A stretch of 56,207 bases of DNA from an uncultured Peptococcaceae bacterium (GTDB taxonomy: Bacteria > Bacillota > Peptococcia > Peptococcales > Peptococcaceae), in the NCBI GenBank assembly GCA_902492275.1, contig CABUKW010000004.1:1-56207 (forward strand). The letters run 5' to 3'. Of the stretch, positions 8,310 to 17,059 are shown one piece after another. A program made the position numbers and the translations under genes. Under the pieces are notes generated by a model that did no database searches, had not been told where the DNA came from, and saw nothing but the letters and a program-made list of their open reading frames with translations. Each line of letters starts with the position of its first letter. Positions within the stretch are counted from its first letter, which is position 1.

Positions 8310-9596
8310 ATGGATTTGAAAAATTGCACTGCTGGAACCATTTGTATTCAAGGCGGCTGGGAGCCGAAAAAAGGGGAGCCCCGCGTGCTGCCCATTTATC
8401 AGAGCACCACATTTTTATATGAAACCAGCGAACAGATGGGACGTCTGTTTGATTTAGAGGATAGCGGATATTTTTATACCCGTCTGCAAAATCCTACCGC
8501 AGACGCTGTGGCTGCTAAAATTGCGGCATTGGAAGGCGGGGTGGCCGCTATGCTGACCTCTTCCGGTCAGGCTGCCAATTTCTTTGCTGTGCTGAATATC
8601 TGCGGCGCAGGGGATCATTTAATCTGCTCCAGCGCTGTTTATGGCGGCACCTTTAATCTGTTCGGCGTGACGATGAAAAAGCTGGGGATTGACTGCACCT
8701 TTGTAGATCCGGACGATAGTGAAGAAAATCTGGCCAAGGCATTCCAGCCCAATACCAAATGCGTAGTGGCGGAAACCATCGCCAATCCGGCCCTGACGGT
8801 GCTGGATATTGAAAAGTTTGCCCGTCTGGCCCATAGCCATGGCGTGCCATTGATTGTGGACAACACCTTTGCTACGCCGATCAACTGCCGGCCAATCGAA
8901 TGGGGCGCTGATATTGTAACCCACTCCACCACCAAATATATGGATGGTCATGCAACGTCGGTAGGCGGCTGCATTGTAGACAGCGGCAATTTTGATTGGG
9001 AGCAGTATCACGATAAATTTACCGGCTTGACAGAGCCGGATGAATCCTATCATGGCATTGTATATACACAGAAATTCGGCAAGCTGGCCTATATCACCAA
9101 GGCTACTTCGCAGCTCATGCGGGATTTAGGGTCTACGCCTTCGCCGCAGAATGCGTTTTTGCTGAATTTAGGCCTGGAAACGCTGCATCTGCGTGTGCCG
9201 CGCCATTGTGAAAATGCGCTGAAGGTAGCCGAATATTTACAGAATCATGAAAAGGTGGCCTGGGTGAATTACGCTGGCCTGCCAGGCAACAAATATCATG
9301 AGCTGGCGCAGAAATATATGCCGAGCGGTACCTGCGGCGTGCTGTGCTTTGGTTTAAAGGGCGGCCGTGATGTATCGGTAGCCTTTATGGATAAGCTGAA
9401 GCTGGCTGCCATTGTAACCCATGTGGCTGACGCTCGCACCTGTGTGCTGCATCCGGCCAGCCATACCCATCGTCAGATGACGGAAGAACAACTGAAAGAA
9501 GCTGGCGTGGCCCCTGATTTAATTCGTTTCTCGGTTGGTATTGAGGATGCCGCCGATATCATTACCGATTTGGAACAGGCGCTGGCCCAGATTTAA
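8310..9596 (+). CDS. metY: O-acetylhomoserine sulfhydrylase-type PLP enzyme
   Basis: A 428-residue cytoplasmic Cys/Met-metabolism PLP enzyme. It should convert O-acetylhomoserine plus sulfide to homocysteine. The PLP lysine lies in HSTTKYMDGHATSVGG. The N-terminal QGGWEPKKGEPRVLPIYQST and the overall length of about 430 fit the O-acetylhomoserine (thiol)-lyase branch better than the roughly 380-residue cystathionine gamma-synthase branch. ATG 8310 follows GGAGGAGG at 8294-8301. It is the first gene of the S-box operon, 36 bp before metA. Pairing with an acetyl-specific MetA (E111) supports the O-acetyl substrate. Cystathionine gamma-synthase or a lyase activity cannot be fully excluded. Confidence 0.9.
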   Translation: MDLKNCTAGTICIQGGWEPKKGEPRVLPIYQSTTFLYETSEQMGRLFDLEDSGYFYTRLQNPTADAVAAKIAALEGGVAAMLTSSGQAANFFAVLNICGAGDHLICSSAVYGGTFNLFGVTMKKLGIDCTFVDPDDSEENLAKAFQPNTKCVVAETIANPALTVLDIEKFARLAHSHGVPLIVDNTFATPINCRPIEWGADIVTHSTTKYMDGHATSVGGCIVDSGNFDWEQYHDKFTGLTEPDESYHGIVYTQKFGKLAYITKATSQLMRDLGSTPSPQNAFLLNLGLETLHLRVPRHCENALKVAEYLQNHEKVAWVNYAGLPGNKYHELAQKYMPSGTCGVLCFGLKGGRDVSVAFMDKLKLAAIVTHVADARTCVLHPASHTHRQMTEEQLKEAGVAPDLIRFSVGIEDAADIITDLEQALAQI

Positions 9597-9632
9597 CGGA
9601 AGCGTATGTAATCAGAAGGAGGAGATTGGGAA

Positions 9633-10562
9633 ATGCCTGTTATTATACCGGCGGCGTTACCGGCCACGGAAACGCTGACCAATGAACAGATTTTTGTAAT
9701 GCATGAACAGCGGGCACTCAGCCAGGATATTCGTCCGTTACGGCTGGCCATTGTTAATCTGATGCCTACAAAAATTGTAACGGAAACGCAGCTGCTGCGC
9801 CTAATCAGTAATACGGCGCTGCAGGTGGAAGTGGATTTAATCCGCATGGCCAGCCATGTCAGCAAGAACGTGTCAGAAGAGCATTTGCAGACCTTTTATA
9901 AGGATTTTGAGGATATCAAGTACAATCAGTATGACGGGATGATTGTGACCGGTGCGCCGGTAGAGCAGATGTCCTTTCAGGAAGTGAATTATTGGGACGA
10001 GTTGAAGCTGATTTTTGACTTTGCCGATAAGAATGTATTTTCCACCATGTTTATCTGCTGGGGCGCGCAGGCGGCGCTGTATCATTATTATGGTGTGCCC
10101 AAATATCCGCTGCCGGAAAAACGGTTCGGCGTATTTGAGCATGAGGTGCTTTGCCGGCGGCCGATTGTGCGGGGTTTTGATGATATGTTCTATGCGCCCC
10201 ACTCCCGCCATACCGAGTTTCGCGCAGAAGATATCGCCAAAGTAGAAGAACTGGAGCTGATTGCCCAGTCTCAGGAGGCAGGCGTGTATCTGGTGGCCAG
10301 CAAGGACGGCCGACGGGTGTTTGTATCGGGCCATTGCGAGTATGATCCCTTAACGCTGGATGCCGAATACCGGCGGGATATCAGCCAGGGAAAGCCCATT
10401 GCAGTGCCGAAAAATTATTATCCCAATGACGATCCCTCCTGTGCGCCTGTGGTGCGGTGGCGCAGTCATGGCAATTTATTGTTTGCCAACTGGCTGAACT
10501 ATTATGTTTATCAGGAAACACCGTATGATTTATCCAAAATGGAGAAGGAACAGAGGGCATGA
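9633..10562 (+). CDS. metA: Homoserine O-acetyltransferase (MetA family)
   Basis: A 309-residue enzyme acylating homoserine for methionine synthesis. The catalytic Cys is C142 in FICWGAQAALYHYYGVPKY, with the later Glu/His of the MetA active site in the FGVFEHEV and SRHTEF regions. Position 111 is Glu (GAPVE). In characterised MetA proteins this residue specifies acetyl-CoA, whereas Gly gives succinyl-CoA. The product should therefore be O-acetylhomoserine, matching the neighbouring sulfhydrylase. The RBS AAGGAGGAGA precedes ATG 9633. The stop overlaps the metH start as ATGA. Confidence 0.95.
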   Translation: MPVIIPAALPATETLTNEQIFVMHEQRALSQDIRPLRLAIVNLMPTKIVTETQLLRLISNTALQVEVDLIRMASHVSKNVSEEHLQTFYKDFEDIKYNQYDGMIVTGAPVEQMSFQEVNYWDELKLIFDFADKNVFSTMFICWGAQAALYHYYGVPKYPLPEKRFGVFEHEVLCRRPIVRGFDDMFYAPHSRHTEFRAEDIAKVEELELIAQSQEAGVYLVASKDGRRVFVSGHCEYDPLTLDAEYRRDISQGKPIAVPKNYYPNDDPSCAPVVRWRSHGNLLFANWLNYYVYQETPYDLSKMEKEQRA

Positions 10563-12967
10563 GCATGGGGCAGATACTTATTTTTGACGGCGCTATGGGC
10601 ACCATGCTGCAGCAGCGTGGCTTAGCGCCGGGGCAGAGTCCGGAAGAATTAAATCTGACCATGCCGGATGTGGTAGAGAGTGTCCATCGGGATTATTTGC
10701 AGGCTGGCGCAGATATTGTGATTACCAATACGTTCGGCGGCAGCCGGTTGAAGCTGCAGGAGTATCAGTTGGAAGAACGAGCGGCAGAAATCAACCGCCG
10801 GGCCGTGGAGATTGCCAGAACTGCCTGCGAGAAAGCCAGACATGGACAGGTGGCGGCTTCTTTGGGGCCGACCGGACATTTTGTATCGCCGGTGGGAGAT
10901 ACTTCCTTTGATGAAATGTACGAAATTTATCGGGAACAGGCAGAAGCCATTGCGTCTGCACAGCCGGATTATTTTCTGCTGGAAACATTCAGTGATTTGG
11001 GCGAAATGCGGGCCGCGCTGCTGGCTTGTCTGGATGCCGGGGAACGAAAAATCCCTGTAGTGTGCAGCATGACCTACACCAATGGACGCACCTTAACTGG
11101 CGTCAGCCCGGCGGTGGCTGCCGTTACCCTGGAAGCAATGGGGGCGGCAGTTATCGGCTGCAACTGCTCCGGCGGTCCCGATGAATTGCAGCAGGTAGTG
11201 GCGGAACTGGCGCAGTATACGGAGCTGCCTTTGGTGGTGCAGCCCAATGCCGGCTTGCCTTTGCTGGTGGAGGGCAAGGTGCAGTATCCATTGAAGGCAG
11301 AGGAATTTGCGGAAGCTATGCAGCGGTTTTTGCCCTATGAAGTGGCCTTTATGGGCGGCTGCTGCGGTACGACGCCGCAGCATATTGCCTGCCTGAAAGC
11401 GGCGGTACAGAACCATGTATTGCAGCGCCGTCAGGTGGAACCGTTAGGCCGGTTGTCCTGTCGGGAGTTTATTGTAGAGATTGGCGGCAATACGCTGCCT
11501 AAGATGATTGGCGAGCGCATTAACCCCACGGCCCGTAAAAAATTGGCCCAGGGCCTGCGGGACGGCGACTTGGCCATGATTGAAAAAGAGGCGGAGCAGC
11601 AGGCTGAAGCCGGCGCTCATGTGCTGGATGTCAACGTGGGCACCCATGGGATTGACGAAGCCCAGGTAATGGCTGATGTCTTGACGCTTTTGCAGCAAAG
11701 CACCAGCATTCCGTTATGCTTGGACTCCACCAATCCAAAAGTATTGGAACGAGGCTTGAAGCAGTATCAAGGAAAAGCGTTGATTAATTCGGTGAACGGT
11801 GAACAGGCCAGTCTGGACAACATTCTGCCGTTGGCCAAGCGCTATGGCGCTGCGGTGGTAGGGTTGACCTTAGATGAAACCGGTATTCCGCCGAAAGCGG
11901 AAGGCCGGCTGGAAATTGCCAAGCGCATTGTGGCTGCCTGTGAACAGTATGGCATAAAACGGCAGGACATTTATCTGGACAGTCTGGTGTTCACAGTTGG
12001 TACAGATATTAACGGCCCGCGGGAAACATTGCACACTATGAGCCTAATTCGTCAGGAACTGCCCGGCGTTAATCTGCTGCTGGGCGTCAGCAATGTGTCT
12101 CACGGTTTGCCAAACCGTCCTAAAATCAACAGCGCTTTTCTGGCAATGGCCATCGGCAACGGATTGGATTTGTCCATCATCAATCCGCTAGATGAGATGA
12201 TGAAAAATGCCTGGCAGAGCGCGGCCCTATTGGTAGGTCGCGATGAAAATGCCGAGAATTATTTGCAGTTAAACAGTGAACAAGCCGCTGTAACCGCTCC
12301 AGTGGTGGCCGATGAAACGCCGAGTCTGGAATTGGTAACTCGTTCAGTGGTAAAGGGCAGCTCCAATATTGGCAAGGTGGTACAAGCATTGTTGGACGAT
12401 GGCGTAGAGGCCATGACGATTATCAACGAAGGCTTGATTGCCGGCTTGAATGAAGTGGGCGAGAAATATGAAAAAGGCATTTTCTTCTTGCCGCAGTTGA
12501 TGCGCAGTGCAGAGGTATCTCAGCAGGCTTTTGGGCTGTTAGAAAGCCATCTGCAAAGCGGAGACGGCTTTCAGAAGGCAACGCTGGTGATTGGCACCGT
12601 GAAGGGCGACATTCACGACATTGGCAAAAACATGGTGGCTGTGATGGTGAAAAATCATGGCTATCGGGTTGTGGATTTGGGCAAAAATGTACCGGCAGAA
12701 AAATTTATAGAGGCTGTGTTGGAATATAAGGCCGAATTTTTGGGACTCAGCGCGCTAATGACTACCACCATGCAGGAAATTCCCGGCGTGATTGCCCTGC
12801 TGCGGCAGCAAGCGCCGCAGACAAAAGTAATTATCGGCGGCGCAGTCATCACCGAAGAATTTGCAGAGGAAGTTGGTGCTGATGGTTTTGGCCGTGATGC
12901 GGTACAAACAGTAAAATTGATGGATGAATTTTTGAAAGAAGGTGCGTCATGTTCCGAGAAAAATTAG
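10559..12967 (+). CDS. metH: Cobalamin-dependent methionine synthase, lacking reactivation domain
   Basis: An 802-residue enzyme transferring the methyl group of methyl-tetrahydrofolate to homocysteine through cobalamin. The N-terminal homocysteine barrel has the zinc ligands C203 (GCNCSGG), C268 and C269 (GGCCGTT). A pterin-binding barrel follows (about 315-600; GERINPTARKKL, DVNVGTHG, LDSTNP). Then come the cobalamin cap and binding domains with the lower-ligand motif D684-I-H686-D-I-G689. It stops there: the SAM-binding reactivation domain of E. coli MetH (about 1227 residues) is missing and appears as a separate protein two genes downstream. The start overlaps the metA stop by 4 nt. Confidence 0.97.
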   Translation: MSMGQILIFDGAMGTMLQQRGLAPGQSPEELNLTMPDVVESVHRDYLQAGADIVITNTFGGSRLKLQEYQLEERAAEINRRAVEIARTACEKARHGQVAASLGPTGHFVSPVGDTSFDEMYEIYREQAEAIASAQPDYFLLETFSDLGEMRAALLACLDAGERKIPVVCSMTYTNGRTLTGVSPAVAAVTLEAMGAAVIGCNCSGGPDELQQVVAELAQYTELPLVVQPNAGLPLLVEGKVQYPLKAEEFAEAMQRFLPYEVAFMGGCCGTTPQHIACLKAAVQNHVLQRRQVEPLGRLSCREFIVEIGGNTLPKMIGERINPTARKKLAQGLRDGDLAMIEKEAEQQAEAGAHVLDVNVGTHGIDEAQVMADVLTLLQQSTSIPLCLDSTNPKVLERGLKQYQGKALINSVNGEQASLDNILPLAKRYGAAVVGLTLDETGIPPKAEGRLEIAKRIVAACEQYGIKRQDIYLDSLVFTVGTDINGPRETLHTMSLIRQELPGVNLLLGVSNVSHGLPNRPKINSAFLAMAIGNGLDLSIINPLDEMMKNAWQSAALLVGRDENAENYLQLNSEQAAVTAPVVADETPSLELVTRSVVKGSSNIGKVVQALLDDGVEAMTIINEGLIAGLNEVGEKYEKGIFFLPQLMRSAEVSQQAFGLLESHLQSGDGFQKATLVIGTVKGDIHDIGKNMVAVMVKNHGYRVVDLGKNVPAEKFIEAVLEYKAEFLGLSALMTTTMQEIPGVIALLRQQAPQTKVIIGGAVITEEFAEEVGADGFGRDAVQTVKLMDEFLKEGASCSEKN

Positions 12968-13800
12968 CACAAAAAGAATTTGTAGTGACCATGGAAGTGG
13001 ATCCGCCTAGAGGTGCAGACCCATGGCCGGTTTTTACAGCTATTCATGATTTAGCCGACCAGTTGACGGCGGTGAATATTGCCGACAGCCCCACTGCTAA
13101 ACTGCGGATGAGCCCTATTGCATTGGCCTCCTTGGTGCAGGATCGGCTGCGCTTAGAAACGATTTTTCATTTGACATGCCGGGACCGTAATTTGTTGGGT
13201 TTGCAGGCGGAATTATTAGGCGCTCATGCCTTGGGTGTGCGCAATATTTTAACCCTGACAGGCGATGACCCAAAGCTGGGCGACCATCCAGAAGCCAGCG
13301 GTGTTTTTGATGTGGATTCTAAGGGCTTAGCTCAAATGGCGGCTAATTTAAATCAGGGGCAGGATTATTATGGCAGAGAGTTGGACAATGCTACCGATTT
13401 CTTTATCGGCGCGGTAGCCAACCCTGGCATGGAGGATTTAAGCAAAGAGGTAGGCCGTGTGCAGGAAAAAATCGCCCATGGCGTACAGTTTTTTCAGACC
13501 CAGCCTGTATATAGTTTGGAGCAGGTAGAGCGTTTTGCCGCTGCCGCCAATACAGATGTACCATTCATCTATGGCATTATGCCGGTAAAAAGCGTGAAAC
13601 AGGCCCAGTATCTCAATGAACATGTGCCAGGCGTGCATGTCCCCGATGAAATGGTGGCCATTTTGGAAAAAGACGGCGCAGCAGGCGGTATGGAATATCT
13701 GTGCAATCTGGTGCAGCAGCTGAAACCCCATGTGGCCGGAATTCATATTTTCCCGATGCGGCAGTATCATCTTGCCGAACAATTAATCGAGGTGCTGTAA
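12949..13800 (+). CDS. metF: 5,10-methylenetetrahydrofolate reductase
   Basis: A 283-residue TIM-barrel protein supplying methyl-tetrahydrofolate to MetH. It begins FREKLAQKEFVVTMEVDPPRG, carrying the family's early Glu, and contains LTGDDPKLGDHP, which contributes to FAD and folate binding in the family. FFQTQPVYSLEQVERF and YGIMPV follow. The length fits a family of about 290 residues. It overlaps metH by 19 nt and is directly followed by the activation protein, so these proteins form one translationally coupled set. Confidence 0.93.
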   Translation: MFREKLAQKEFVVTMEVDPPRGADPWPVFTAIHDLADQLTAVNIADSPTAKLRMSPIALASLVQDRLRLETIFHLTCRDRNLLGLQAELLGAHALGVRNILTLTGDDPKLGDHPEASGVFDVDSKGLAQMAANLNQGQDYYGRELDNATDFFIGAVANPGMEDLSKEVGRVQEKIAHGVQFFQTQPVYSLEQVERFAAAANTDVPFIYGIMPVKSVKQAQYLNEHVPGVHVPDEMVAILEKDGAAGGMEYLCNLVQQLKPHVAGIHIFPMRQYHLAEQLIEVL

Positions 13801-14493
13801 GTGGGGATTGTACATCATTTACAGCAATTTCATCTTACCTTTGACGCAAAAACCTTTATTGCCAGTCATCATGATTGCCCTGATGAGCCGGCGCTGCTGC
13901 AGGAGCTGTGGCAGTTGGTGGCGCCGGTAATTTTTTGGCGGGAAGAGCCAATCAGCAGCAACGATGGCGAACAGTTGGTGTTAGGAAACGATGAGCTGCG
14001 TATTGCCAGTTGTTATGTTTGCAAAGGTTTGCAGCAATGCAAGCGGGCTACCATTATGGCATTGACCATTGGCCCCACTCTGCCCAACGAAGCCCGCAGA
14101 GCCGCAGAAGCAGGGCAACTATATCGCAGTGCTATCGCCGATTATTTGGGCTCCCATGCTGTAGAGCAGTTAGCCGAAGCCTTTTGCCAGTATTTGCAGC
14201 AGCAAACCTTATCCCGCGGATTATATGCCACGCTGCGCTATAGTCCCGGATATGGAGATTGGGCCTTAGCCGGGCAGCCGGACGTCTTTGCCTTTTTAAA
14301 TCAGTGTCGGGGACAAATCCAGCTTAGCGATAACTTTTTGATGGAACCGGTAAAAAGCATCACAGCCGTGATTGGCTGGTCCAATCAATGGCAAAAGCCA
14401 GAGTATCCGCGCGGTGAGCATAACAGCTTCTGCAATGGCGGACACAACTGTGCAGCCTGTGTAACCTGGGCTTGCCGGAGAGGGCGAAAATAG
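13801..14493 (+). CDS. Stand-alone methionine synthase reactivation domain protein
   Basis: A 230-residue protein resembling the vitamin B12-dependent methionine synthase activation domain. It holds the RYSPGYGDWALAGQ segment (E. coli MetH has a related RPAPGYP motif that binds SAM) and a C-terminal CNGGHNCAACVTWAC cysteine cluster, seen in related free-standing versions. It should use SAM to remethylate cob(II)alamin on the truncated MetH. The GTG start at 13801 abuts the metF stop. It completes the split methionine synthase encoded by this S-box operon. A terminator follows. Confidence 0.85.
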   Translation: MGIVHHLQQFHLTFDAKTFIASHHDCPDEPALLQELWQLVAPVIFWREEPISSNDGEQLVLGNDELRIASCYVCKGLQQCKRATIMALTIGPTLPNEARRAAEAGQLYRSAIADYLGSHAVEQLAEAFCQYLQQQTLSRGLYATLRYSPGYGDWALAGQPDVFAFLNQCRGQIQLSDNFLMEPVKSITAVIGWSNQWQKPEYPRGEHNSFCNGGHNCAACVTWACRRGRK

Positions 14494-14513
14494 AATGCGT
14501 TTTCTGAGATATT

Positions 14514-14560
14514 AACGTCGAATTGAACCGCCGTGTGGGGATTGATTCGGCGTTATTTTT
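14514..14560 (+). terminator. Terminator of the methionine operon
   Basis: The stem AACGTCGAAT / ATTCGGCGTT (one G-U pair) is followed by ATTTTTG. Confidence 0.8.
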
Positions 14561-14635
14561 GTTGATTTGTTGCAAAGAATATCTTATTTGCTGAAAATTG
14601 TGTCCTCTTTTTACGATATTCTTACAAAAGTCGGC

Positions 14636-14664
14636 TTGACTATTGCAAAAGTGTGCTTTAAAAT
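14636..14664 (+). promoter_or_regulatory. Promoter of the corA leader
   Basis: A -35 TTGACT (14636-14641), a 17-bp spacer and a -10 TAAAAT (14659-14664). Transcription would begin near 14671, giving a leader of about 170 nt before corA. Confidence 0.7.
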
Positions 14665-14724
14665 AAAATAGCTAGGGCGTTTTTATCATATGACGAATAA
14701 AATAGAACAACAAACAAAAAGGAT

Positions 14725-14796
14725 GTGAGTCAGATGGATCTTGGGCCCAGTCGAGAGCGATATTATAAACAATTGAATACTGGCTCACTGTTTTTT
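14725..14796 (+). promoter_or_regulatory. Candidate attenuator in the corA leader
   Basis: Segment A (GTGAGTCAG, 14725-14733) pairs in full with segment B (CTGGCTCAC, 14780-14788), followed by TGTTTTTTAC, which gives a terminator-like structure. Segment C (GTGAGTCA, 14818-14825), just before the corA RBS, repeats segment A and could compete for B. The leader ORF lies inside the A-B loop and runs through B. No Mg2+ M-box consensus is visible. Confidence 0.55.
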
Positions 14797-14811
14797 ACGG
14801 CTGTCTATTGA
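14734..14811 (+). CDS. Candidate 25-residue leader peptide upstream of corA
   Basis: A short ORF beginning MDLGPSRERYYKQ and ending FFTAVY. AAAAAGGA ends about 10 nt before its ATG. It spans the loop and the 3' arm of the attenuator-like hairpin and stops 28 nt before corA, so its translation would break the hairpin. By analogy with leader peptides of bacterial Mg2+ transporter genes it may couple translation to corA expression. I know no homologue. The peptide is a proposal from position, RBS and structure overlap. Confidence 0.45.
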   Translation: MDLGPSRERYYKQLNTGSLFFTAVY

Positions 14812-14839
14812 AAAATGGTGAGTCACAGGAGGGAATACT

Positions 14840-15787
14840 GTGAAAACCATTTATAAAACAGCGGAAGAAAGCAGCCGGCTGGAAGAAATAACGGATTACT
14901 GCGACGGTAATTGGGTTTGCCTGATTAGCCCTACTGCCGAAGAAGTGAAGGATGTCAGCCAGCATTTTGATATTGAGCTGCAAGATATGATATCGGCACT
15001 GGACGAAGACGAACGGGCCCGTGTCGATGCCGACGATGATTACACCTTGATTATTATTGACGTGCCTTATCGGGAAGAGGAAGACGGGCGCGACGCTTAT
15101 GGCACAGTGCCAATGGCGATTATTTTAGGCGATAAAAAACAAAAATATATTATCACCATTTGTTTACGGGAGATGCCATTACTGGAAGATTTCCGCAGTG
15201 GAAAAATAAAAAAATTCTACACGTATAAGAAAACGCGGTTCATCATTCAACTGTTGTACCGCAACGCTACTTACTATCTGCAATACCTGCGTATGTTGGA
15301 GCGTTCCAGTGGACGTATTGAACAAGAACTGCATAAATCTACCCGTAATGAGGAATTGTTTCAGTTGTTGAGTTTGGACAAATCGCTGGTATATCTGAGC
15401 AATTCTCTGCGAGCCAATGAACTTGTATTGGAGCGGTTGATGCGTTTAGAGGGCGTAAAAAAATATCCAGAGGATGAAGAACTTTTGGAAGATGCCATTG
15501 TTGAAAATAAGCAGGCCATCGAGATGGCGAATGTGTACAGCAGCATTTTGGATGTTACCATGGAAGCCTACAGTTCTGTAATTTCCAACAATCTGAACTC
15601 GGTGATGAAAGTGCTGACTTCCATTACCATTATCATGACCATTCCTACTATGATATTTAGTTTCTTTGGTATGAATGTGCCATTGCCGTGGCAAAACAGC
15701 GCCACCGGTTCTGTAGCGATTTGTACCGTATCGTTAACAGTGGTAGGTATAGCAGCTATTGTGATGCATTGGAAGAAATTATTTTAG
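14840..15787 (+). CDS. corA: CorA-family magnesium/divalent cation channel
   Basis: A 315-residue inner-membrane pentameric cation channel. The cytoplasmic alpha/beta and long-helix domain (about 1-250) is followed by two C-terminal membrane helices. The first ends in the signature GMN (FFGMNVPLP), the selectivity loop, and the chain ends on a short basic tail (MHWKKLF). The start is GTG 14840 behind AGGAGGG. Expression is probably governed by the structured leader described separately. Zinc or cobalt transport is possible in this family, but Mg2+ is the default assignment. Confidence 0.93.
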   Translation: MKTIYKTAEESSRLEEITDYCDGNWVCLISPTAEEVKDVSQHFDIELQDMISALDEDERARVDADDDYTLIIIDVPYREEEDGRDAYGTVPMAIILGDKKQKYIITICLREMPLLEDFRSGKIKKFYTYKKTRFIIQLLYRNATYYLQYLRMLERSSGRIEQELHKSTRNEELFQLLSLDKSLVYLSNSLRANELVLERLMRLEGVKKYPEDEELLEDAIVENKQAIEMANVYSSILDVTMEAYSSVISNNLNSVMKVLTSITIIMTIPTMIFSFFGMNVPLPWQNSATGSVAICTVSLTVVGIAAIVMHWKKLF

Positions 15788-15802
15788 CATAGCAATCTTT
15801 TA

Positions 15803-15833
15803 ACCGCCGTAGTCCGCTGCGGCAGTTTTTTGA
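15803..15833 (+). terminator. Weak terminator-like hairpin after corA
   Basis: A GC-rich imperfect stem (GCCGTAG..CTGCGGC) is followed by AGTTTTTT. Confidence 0.5.
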
Positions 15834-15862
15834 AAATAACATGAGTTGAAAAACGAATGAAT

Positions 15863-15900
15863 GAAAAAAGCAAGGTGCGGTTTCGTGGGCGCCTTGCTTT
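15863..15900 (-). terminator. Terminator of the minus-strand BclA-C-like gene
   Basis: The stem AAAGCAAGGYGC / complement is followed on the minus strand by a T-tract (TTTTTTC). It lies 40 nt past the stop of the minus-strand gene. Confidence 0.8.
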
Positions 15901-15939
15901 CTTCGCGTTTGTGCTGCTTTTACAAATTGGTGATGACTA

Positions 15940-16416
15940 TCAGCATCTTGCCAACTGGGTAATGCTCAAAGAAGCTATGGTTTCAGTCGCCGCTCCAGTG
16001 ATGGTAATCAGACTGGAAGAGGACAGCCGCAAAGCGATTGGCGCATCGGCTTCTAAGATAGCCTGTGCCGTTACAGAATGGGGCGTATCGGTAGCTGTTT
16101 TTGCTACAGCACGTACGGTGCTGGCTACATTCTGCCGGTTTACCTGTAAGGCAAAGGTGGTGTTTACAGCTACAGCAGCCGGAATATTGATTACATAGGT
16201 GACCAGATAGACGCCGGGTTTTAAAATCTGAAAGGTACTGCCGTCGGAATAAAAATCTCCGTTGGACTGGGCAGCAACTTCCGGTAGTGCGATGCCGTCA
16301 AAGGGCGCGCTGTTGGAAAGTAAATTGGTTTGATAATACAGCGCATAAGCCATTGGTTCAGTCTCCGGTTGATGGGGCGGCGGACAACATGGCTTGCAGC
16401 ATGGTTTTTCCTTCAT
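15940..16416 (-). CDS. BclA C-terminal-like beta-sandwich protein
   Basis: A 158-residue protein with a Cys/Pro-rich N-terminus (PCCKPCCPPP). A domain then resembles the TNF/C1q-like jelly-roll C-terminal part of spore-surface proteins such as BclA: FQILKPGVYLVTYVINIPAA, a central NTTFALQVNR, and SSLITITGAATETIASLSI. There is no signal peptide and no collagen-like repeat region here. A good RBS (AGGAGGAAAT) precedes ATG 16416. Related small proteins in spore formers are exosporium or coat components; the assignment rests on sequence character, not on a known partner. It is a single-gene unit opposite corA. Confidence 0.65.
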   Translation of the reverse strand: MKEKPCCKPCCPPPHQPETEPMAYALYYQTNLLSNSAPFDGIALPEVAAQSNGDFYSDGSTFQILKPGVYLVTYVINIPAAVAVNTTFALQVNRQNVASTVRAVAKTATDTPHSVTAQAILEADAPIALRLSSSSLITITGAATETIASLSITQLARC

Positions 16417-16561
16417 AATAATTTCCTCCTGTGAGAATGAAATGGTGAGCCAGTAATAGTTTATGTGGAGCGGTTTTATTTAGTGCGCAGGAAGATTTGA
16501 CGCTTTCTGGAAGAAAGGCTATAATGAAGGACACAGGATGAGAAGATGAGGAGAGGACGAT

Positions 16562-17032
16562 ATGAAACAATTTTGGCGCAATCCATATCTGCGCATGTTA
16601 TTAATGTTGCTTCTGCTGGCAGGGGTATTGTGTACCGCTTGTACATCGGGCGTTGCTTCTGACTATGACCAACCACCATCAGATGCCGCATTGGCTGAAG
16701 ATGGCTGGTATACGGAACCTCAGAAGGTGGCCGATTATCTGCACGTCTATGGGCACTTGCCAGATAATTTTATCACCAAAAATGAAGCCAAAAAGCTGGG
16801 CTGGGATAATCAAGCAGGCAATTTGGATGAAGTAGCGCCGGATATGAGTATCGGCGGTGATTTGTTCGGCAACCGAGAAGGATTGCTGCCGGAGAAAGAC
16901 GGTCGAAAGTATTATGAATGTGATGTCAATTATGAGGGCGGCTATCGCAATGGCGAGCGGATTATTTATTCTAATGATGGTCTGATTTTTTACACTGCTG
17001 ACCATTACAAGAGTTTTGAGCAACTATATTAA
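16562..17032 (+). CDS. Secreted barnase-family ribonuclease
   Basis: A 156-residue precursor with an N-terminal hydrophobic export segment (residues 11-29). The barnase domain follows (about 50-156). Catalytic residues align with barnase: E119 (YYECDVNY; barnase E73), R129 (GGYRN; R83), R133 (GERIIYS; R87) and H148 (TADHYKSF; H102). It should cleave RNA at purine sites, acting outside the cell or on competitors. Cys residues after the hydrophobic stretch do not form a clean lipobox. ATG 16562 follows GAGGAGAGG. The immunity protein gene follows 27 bp later. Confidence 0.93.
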   Translation: MKQFWRNPYLRMLLMLLLLAGVLCTACTSGVASDYDQPPSDAALAEDGWYTEPQKVADYLHVYGHLPDNFITKNEAKKLGWDNQAGNLDEVAPDMSIGGDLFGNREGLLPEKDGRKYYECDVNYEGGYRNGERIIYSNDGLIFYTADHYKSFEQLY

Positions 17033-17059
17033 CATGCGGGAAAAGGAGTATTGAACCAT

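Noticed and set aside
14671..14840. M-box (Mg2+) riboswitch before corA
   Set aside because: The conserved M-box sequence blocks are not present; the leader is built differently.
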